Shown in pieces: positions 4,546 through 8,320 of a stretch of 8,320 nucleotides of DNA. Numbering within the stretch: the stretch's first letter is position 1; each line of letters starts with the position of its first letter. Origin of the DNA: Promethearchaeota archaeon. GTDB lineage: Archaea > Asgardarchaeota > Lokiarchaeia > Sigyniarchaeales > SOKP01. The stretch covers positions 1-8,320 of the forward strand of contig JAUWZT010000162.1 of assembly GCA_030615145.1 (NCBI GenBank). Reading direction: 5' to 3'. The notes below the pieces were generated by a model. The model saw only the letters and a list, made by a program, of their open reading frames with translations, was not told the DNA's origin and ran no database searches. The translations under genes were made by a program, and so were the position numbers.

Positions 4546-6118
4546 TTTTCTTTAAGTTCTGATTAATGGATTCTTCGCAGATATCGAGGATTTTTATGGA
4601 TTGTTTAAATTTAGAATCCTTTTCAATTTTGACACGCGATAAGGAATATATTTCCTTAATTTCAGATAAAAGCTTGGAATTATTAGGATTTTGAGTGAAG
4701 ATTATTTCAAAGAAATAAAATACGTGAAAAAGAAAAGAGTCAAATTGGTCTAACCATTTTATTAACGAATTTGGCATTCGTTTATAGAGTTCAACTGCTT
4801 CCTGATACTTTTCTGCTTCCACAAGAGCTCCAGCAGCCCATATCCAAAGCTTTTGGTTTTTAGTCCCAATTTGAATGGTTTTTATAAAACTATTAGCTGC
4901 TTCCTCAAACAATCCCTTTTCTAAGTATGCAAAGCCTAAATTACTCCAAGGTGTAATGTTCTTTGGTTTCAAGTGAGCTTGCTTTTTGTATGAAGTTAAG
5001 AAACGACCGTGATAGGTATTGTTTAAAGTAAAAGTCCGTTTTTCTAAGAATTTGAAATAAATATCTTGATTGGACTCGATCATTAAAGTAGGCTTTGTTA
5101 TTTGCTGTAAATCGTGCTTAGCATGTAACCGTTCCTCTCGTAGTTTGTGAAAGTCTTTATTTAAGCTGATAGATGTTTGAACGTCTTCCCTTAATAAAAC
5201 TACTTCGTCATCATCGGGAAAGAGAGTCAAGTATTTATCAAGTACTTTTAAAGCAAGACTAAACTGTTTCAGTTCCGCGTAATAGAGAGCAATGGATCGT
5301 AAATTATAGCTGACGAAAGTTTCGTGTGGATACCCCTTCATAAGCAATTCGACTCGTTTTCCGATGGCTTTTTCAATTTGACCCTCTTTTTCAAAATAGG
5401 ATATTTCTTCTTGGAGTTGATTCATCATTAGGGATTGCTGCATTCCCTTTTCCCAATGTTTCCCAATTTTGTCAACCCAAGATAGATCTTCTACGTCCCA
5501 TTGATACATCTCAAAATTTTTTAGTTTTTTCTGCTGATCTAAGTCTAATGACGAATAATCTTTAGTGTATACCTCCTCTTCCGGTAACGTAGAAGCTAAC
5601 CACCTCTCCAGAAAACCTTTTTCTTTATGTTCTTTTGCCTTCCATTTCTGCATATAAATTTCGTTAGATTTCTTTGCTAATTCGGAGTCCTTTTCCAGAG
5701 CATTTATTCTATTTTCTATTCGTTTTATTTTGTTATTGTACCCCCAAATCTCTAACTCATATTTATCTCTCTCTTTTTTTCTGTACTCTTTCATAGAATT
5801 ATTGTCGTTTTCCTCTTCCGTGCAAATTTTTTTAATCCAATCTCTAAGCGAGTCTATTCTATTTTGAAAACCAGTTCGTTCAATACCTAACCATTTCAAC
5901 TCATTCCAAGTAAGCATGCGTTTTATGTTTTCTCTTATTTCTGCTTCCTTTATCTTGTCTAATGTAAACTCAGTACAATATTCTTCTACCGGAATCTTTC
6001 GTTTAAAGGGATAACAATTATAGGTATTACAAAATTCTTTTTCAGGTTCAAAATTCTTACAAATATCACAATCTATTACTTTTTTCGGGTCAAACTTGAT
6101 CGATATCCTTTTGAACAT
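4529..6118 (-). CDS. Cys-rich, coiled-coil and TPR repeat protein
   Basis: A 529-residue protein that I cannot name. The N-terminus carries a possible zinc site: Cys17-x2-Cys20, Cys30-x4-Cys35 and Cys48, in the frame CDICKNF...CNTYNC...EYCTEF, resembling short archaeal Cys-rich domains that end in a C-x-x-F/Y turn. Residues 55-165 are charged and helical, probably coiled coil (ERDKYELEIWGYNNKIKRIE). About 270-310 is a TPR-like pair (YNLRSIALYYAELKQFSLAL), and 388-450 has two better TPRs (PWSNLGFAYLEKGLFEEAANS and the following LWIWAAGALVEAEKYQEAVEL). No enzyme motif, signal peptide or membrane segment is seen, so it is probably a cytoplasmic scaffold or adaptor. The ATG at 6118 is supported by a TATA-like element about 28 bases upstream. 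Its start is divergent from nurA, sharing the intergenic region. Unlike the first gene it is intact and not obviously foreign. Confidence 0.75.
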   Translation of the reverse strand: MFKRISIKFDPKKVIDCDICKNFEPEKEFCNTYNCYPFKRKIPVEEYCTEFTLDKIKEAEIRENIKRMLTWNELKWLGIERTGFQNRIDSLRDWIKKICTEEENDNNSMKEYRKKERDKYELEIWGYNNKIKRIENRINALEKDSELAKKSNEIYMQKWKAKEHKEKGFLERWLASTLPEEEVYTKDYSSLDLDQQKKLKNFEMYQWDVEDLSWVDKIGKHWEKGMQQSLMMNQLQEEISYFEKEGQIEKAIGKRVELLMKGYPHETFVSYNLRSIALYYAELKQFSLALKVLDKYLTLFPDDDEVVLLREDVQTSISLNKDFHKLREERLHAKHDLQQITKPTLMIESNQDIYFKFLEKRTFTLNNTYHGRFLTSYKKQAHLKPKNITPWSNLGFAYLEKGLFEEAANSFIKTIQIGTKNQKLWIWAAGALVEAEKYQEAVELYKRMPNSLIKWLDQFDSFLFHVFYFFEIIFTQNPNNSKLLSEIKEIYSLSRVKIEKDSKFKQSIKILDICEESINQNLKKIKKDT

Positions 6119-6142
6119 AATTTTTCTTCTCTTAGTGGTAAT

Positions 6143-6154
6143 AATATAATTAGG
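6143..6154 (-). promoter_or_regulatory. Promoter of the TPR gene, half of an inverted pair
   Basis: On the minus strand this reads CCTAATTATATT, with the TATA-like core about 25-30 bases before the ATG at 6118, implying a transcript with little or no leader. The identical 12 bases appear in the opposite orientation at 6259-6270. Confidence 0.5.
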
Positions 6155-6258
6155 AATTATTTGGTTTTTTTTGGCTTGAATGGGTTAATTGTTCTTCCTT
6201 TCTAAGCTCCCTCCCGCAAAACTGAAATTTAATCTTCATAATATAAAATAACATAAAA

Positions 6259-6270
6259 CCTAATTATATT
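6259..6270 (+). promoter_or_regulatory. Second copy of the CCTAATTATATT element
   Basis: This plus-strand copy faces nurA. A transcript from it would start near 6290-6300, at the start of a 29-codon reading frame (6297-6386) and about 100 bases before nurA. It may be a second, longer-leader nurA promoter or a site shared by one regulator acting on both divergent genes. Confidence 0.35.
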
Positions 6271-6296
6271 TGAACTTTAACATATTTGTCTTAAAT

Positions 6297-6386
6297 ATGA
6301 GGAATAAATTCTTTGATAAATTAGTATTTTTGTTGTTTAAATATATAAATATCGCAACAGATAATACTATATTAAAGGCAAATTAA
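6297..6386 (+). other. Possible 29-codon upstream reading frame before nurA
   Basis: ATG 6297 begins MRNKFFDKLVFLLFKYINIA and stops at TAA 6384-6386, ten bases before the nurA ATG. The stop overlaps the AAGGAA that serves as nurA's ribosome-binding site. The start is about 31 bases from the TATA-like copy at 6259-6270. It could be a leader peptide coupled to nurA translation, or a chance frame. Composition gives no support for a function. Confidence 0.2.
6336..6351 (+). promoter_or_regulatory. TATA box of the nurA-herA operon
   Basis: TTTAAATATATAAATA is a strong, symmetric TATA element. Transcription would start near 6368-6372 and leave a leader of about 25 bases that includes AAGGAA at 6385-6390, a Shine-Dalgarno-like site five bases before the ATG. 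nurA is therefore probably leadered, unlike the minus-strand genes in this window. Confidence 0.55.
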
Positions 6387-6395
6387 GGAATATAC

Positions 6396-7526
6396 ATGAA
6401 TGACGATAACAACCCATCCGTGTTAAAAGAATGTATAGATTTTATTCAACAACGCAAGCGAGATATAATAGGCGGAGATTCACCTTTTAGCGAAGAAGAT
6501 GATGGAATAAGTTATGATATTGCTGAGGAGAGAATTTTTTCAATTCCGATCTGTGATGTATCGCGAAAATTAGCCTTTGTAGACGGGGGAACTGCTTCTA
6601 TTTTGACCGCAGCGGAGTTTAGTATTAGTTTAAATAGAGTTGCAGGAGTGTTATTTGAAGAGAATAAGATCAAATCTTTCAAGAAGATTCCTGAAGTTAT
6701 AGAATTTTATACTGCGACGATTCTAGAACCTACAACAGATGGAAAATTGGCATACAATATCCAATTATTCCCAAGAGAACCTGAATTTAAAGAGTTTTTG
6801 CCAGATGAGGAAATAATTATACCATTAAATGAAGTTAGGGCTTTAATGGGGCGAATTACGCCAAATATTGAGATATTCGGTGGAGTTGCAATGAGGTTTG
6901 CAGAATGGGCATTCGCCGCTAAACTTATTGAATATGAACTAGATAAAGGAGATATATTTATTCGTGATGGATCGCTTCAGACAGGATATAAAGACGAAAT
7001 CTTGCTAGTGAGAGATTTACACTCGACGGCCACGGAAAAAGGCGTTTTTATTACGGGGCTCTCGAAGACTTGTAGGTTGTTTACAAAAAGTGGAGATTCC
7101 TTAATTTCTCTAGTTGATATGATGGCAAGTAAAAAATATCCAGAAGAAAAATGGTATTTTCATCCAATTTTAAGGATGACTAAAGCGGATAATTTAGCAG
7201 ATGTCTATTTCGTGAAACTACATAAATTTGCCCGTTCGCCTTTTAGATTTGATATTTATTTAGACCAATCAGAAAAGTTAGATCAACGCGAAAAAGAAGT
7301 AATCATCTCAAATTTAGCAAAAAATTCCACCGATTTATCGTTCCCGGGTTATCCCTATGGCTTAATAAAAGTAGATCAATTATCGAGAGTAGGTAAAAGG
7401 GAAATTGCTCCTCAGAAAATTCAGTTATTGTCTGAATTCGATTCGGAATTATACGCTAACTATATTTTACCCCGCATCCGTTCCATAGATGCGCACGATT
7501 TATTAAACACGTTAAGAAAAAATTAA
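6396..7526 (+). CDS. nurA: DNA double-strand-break repair nuclease NurA
   Basis: NurA is a toroidal, metal-dependent 5'-3' exonuclease and endonuclease that resects DNA ends together with the HerA hexamer and Mre11-Rad50, providing 3' tails for RadA. The 376 residues are a usual NurA length. Visible family motifs in order: LAFVDGGTAS (59-68) with the metal-binding Asp63; RFAEWAF (167-173) with Glu170; IFIRDGSL (187-194) with Asp191; FITGLSKTCRL (218-228), the G-x-SK-T/S motif; YFVKLHKFARSPFRFD (271-286); and FPGYPYGLIKVDQLSRV (316-332) with the conserved Asp327. All expected acidic residues appear present, so it should be active. The ATG at 6396 has AAGGAA five bases upstream. It is followed after 12 bases by herA, the classic archaeal pairing. 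No Mre11 or Rad50 gene is seen upstream, where many archaea keep them. Its divergent neighbour is the TPR gene. Confidence 0.93.
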   Translation: MNDDNNPSVLKECIDFIQQRKRDIIGGDSPFSEEDDGISYDIAEERIFSIPICDVSRKLAFVDGGTASILTAAEFSISLNRVAGVLFEENKIKSFKKIPEVIEFYTATILEPTTDGKLAYNIQLFPREPEFKEFLPDEEIIIPLNEVRALMGRITPNIEIFGGVAMRFAEWAFAAKLIEYELDKGDIFIRDGSLQTGYKDEILLVRDLHSTATEKGVFITGLSKTCRLFTKSGDSLISLVDMMASKKYPEEKWYFHPILRMTKADNLADVYFVKLHKFARSPFRFDIYLDQSEKLDQREKEVIISNLAKNSTDLSFPGYPYGLIKVDQLSRVGKREIAPQKIQLLSEFDSELYANYILPRIRSIDAHDLLNTLRKN

Positions 7527-7538
7527 CATGATAAAACT

Positions 7539-8320
7539 ATGTCAGAATTAAAAAATATTATTGGACAATTTGTAACGGGTTCATTTGTCAAATTGGTAAT
7601 TAGGCAAAAATCCGATCAAGAATTCGAGCTTGGACAACTCATTATAGCGGGAAATAATTTAGAAGAGTATTCTATTTTTCAAATTAAAGACTTATATTAT
7701 GGAAGCCAAATCCCAGACGATATCTTAGAGTTAATGGCAGGATATGGCTTAGAACGAGAACGAGCAAACCTTAAAATCTACGAACCTGAATTAAGGAATT
7801 ATGTAATTGCTACTGCGAGAGAACTCATATCGGTAAAAAAAAATCAGGAAACGAAAAAATATGTGCTTTCAATTCCTAAAAAACTCCCATCTTTTTTCTC
7901 TCAAGTGTACGAAATAGATGAGAACCACCTTCAATTTTTTAGAGAAGAAGAATTTGAAGCACCACTAAATCTCGGGAAAGTGCGTTCCGGTTCTAAAGTC
8001 TTAGATATAAACGTAAAAGTTGACGCTCCAGAAGTATTAAAACATCACATATTAATACCCGCCGCAACAGGAAGAGGTAAATCAAATTTAGTACAAACAC
8101 TACTCTACGATCGTCTGGACAACGATAAGTGTGGCAAATTAATATTTGACCCTCATAACGAATATTATGGAAGTATAACTCAAAAAGGATTGAGGGATCA
8201 TCCTAAAAGTCCTGAATTCTTAGAATATTATACTATTAGAGGTACTTCAGGGGCTAACGATTTGAAGTTTAATATGAATCTCATTAATCCGGCTCATATT
8301 ATCGGGAGTATAAAGCTTAC
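7539..8320 (+). CDS. herA: DNA translocase/ATPase HerA, 3' end beyond the window
   Basis: HerA is a hexameric FtsK-like ATPase that pumps duplex DNA into NurA during end resection. The window holds 260 codons and two bases, and no stop is reached; full proteins are commonly 500-600 residues. Residues 5-70 form the HAS-barrel (IGQFVTGSFVKLVIRQK, then DLYYGSQIPDDILELMAGY at 51-69), which sets the NurA interface. The RecA-like core starts near 145. The Walker A loop is ILIPAATGRGKSNL (171-184): Lys181 and Ser182 are present, while the first Gly of GxxxxGKS is Ala175. The HerA-family LIFDPHNEY motif is at 201-209 (usual form DxHGEY, here Asn for Gly). The Walker B DE pair and arginine finger lie off the end. 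ATG 7539 is chosen because the ATG at 7528 is out of frame and stops after seven codons. There is no Shine-Dalgarno site, so translation is probably coupled to nurA, whose stop is 12 bases upstream. Confidence 0.92.
   Translation, partial: MSELKNIIGQFVTGSFVKLVIRQKSDQEFELGQLIIAGNNLEEYSIFQIKDLYYGSQIPDDILELMAGYGLERERANLKIYEPELRNYVIATARELISVKKNQETKKYVLSIPKKLPSFFSQVYEIDENHLQFFREEEFEAPLNLGKVRSGSKVLDINVKVDAPEVLKHHILIPAATGRGKSNLVQTLLYDRLDNDKCGKLIFDPHNEYYGSITQKGLRDHPKSPEFLEYYTIRGTSGANDLKFNMNLINPAHIIGSIKL

Noticed and set aside
2388..7526. A multi-gene defence island joining the methyltransferase fragment, nucleotidyltransferase, TPR protein and NurA-HerA
   Set aside because: The genes alternate in strand, have separate promoters, and the methyltransferase is a fragment. 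NurA and HerA match the housekeeping repair pair, with no defence-specific partner in view.
7528..7551. ATG at 7528 as herA start
   Set aside because: This frame stops after seven codons; the conserved HAS-barrel begins from ATG 7539.
1..8320. CRISPR array
   Set aside because: No set of three or more regularly spaced repeats exists; the only tandem repeat is the two-copy unit at 2312-2359.

Overview
This window looks like chromosomal DNA of an AT-rich archaeon. The main reason is the adjacent NurA-HerA pair at the right end, the archaeal double-strand-break end-resection nuclease and its hexameric DNA-pumping ATPase. Supporting reasons are TATA-like boxes about 24-30 bases upstream of start codons (best case 3552-3561), little use of Shine-Dalgarno sites, and an archaeal member of the Bles03 / 'putative phosphothreonine lyase' family. 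Mixed-strand, loosely packed genes and the AT-rich composition would fit an Asgard-type or related mesophilic archaeon, but that lineage guess is weak.

Layout, left to right. 1-1680: one very AT-rich gene (133-1605) for an unrecognised protein with a long soluble N-terminal part and C-terminal membrane segments. It is bracketed by short inverted repeats (18-26 and 1664-1672, with similar flanks). 1606-2770: about 1.2 kb with no intact large gene. It holds a small frameshifted reading frame (1823-2052) followed by a hairpin terminator, a possible 33-residue membrane microprotein on the minus strand (2120-2221), a 26-bp-period tandem duplication (2312-2359), and a 47-codon remnant of a DNA cytosine-5 methyltransferase on the minus strand (2388-2531) that keeps motif I only. 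An inverted-repeat operator-like site (2682-2731) abuts the TATA-like box of the next gene. 2771-3547: the Bles03-family gene, convergent with a small unknown gene that has a clear leaderless archaeal promoter. 3637-6118: a nucleotidyltransferase-fold protein (TTG start), convergent with a Cys-rich/coiled-coil/TPR protein. 6119-6395: a divergent regulatory region. 6396-8320: nurA, then herA, which runs off the right edge.

Only nurA and herA can be placed in a common pathway: HerA loads or drives NurA on DNA ends, in concert with Mre11-Rad50, whose genes are not in this window. The other genes look like single-gene units, since they alternate in strand and mostly have their own promoters. The left third reads as an accessory, decaying region (methyltransferase relic, frameshifted ORF, inverted-repeat-bounded gene) next to a more ordinary right half. 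I see no complete, demonstrably new multi-gene system. The best leads are the inverted-repeat-bounded membrane gene, the frameshift locus and the three-armed GGTGTG/CACACC site.
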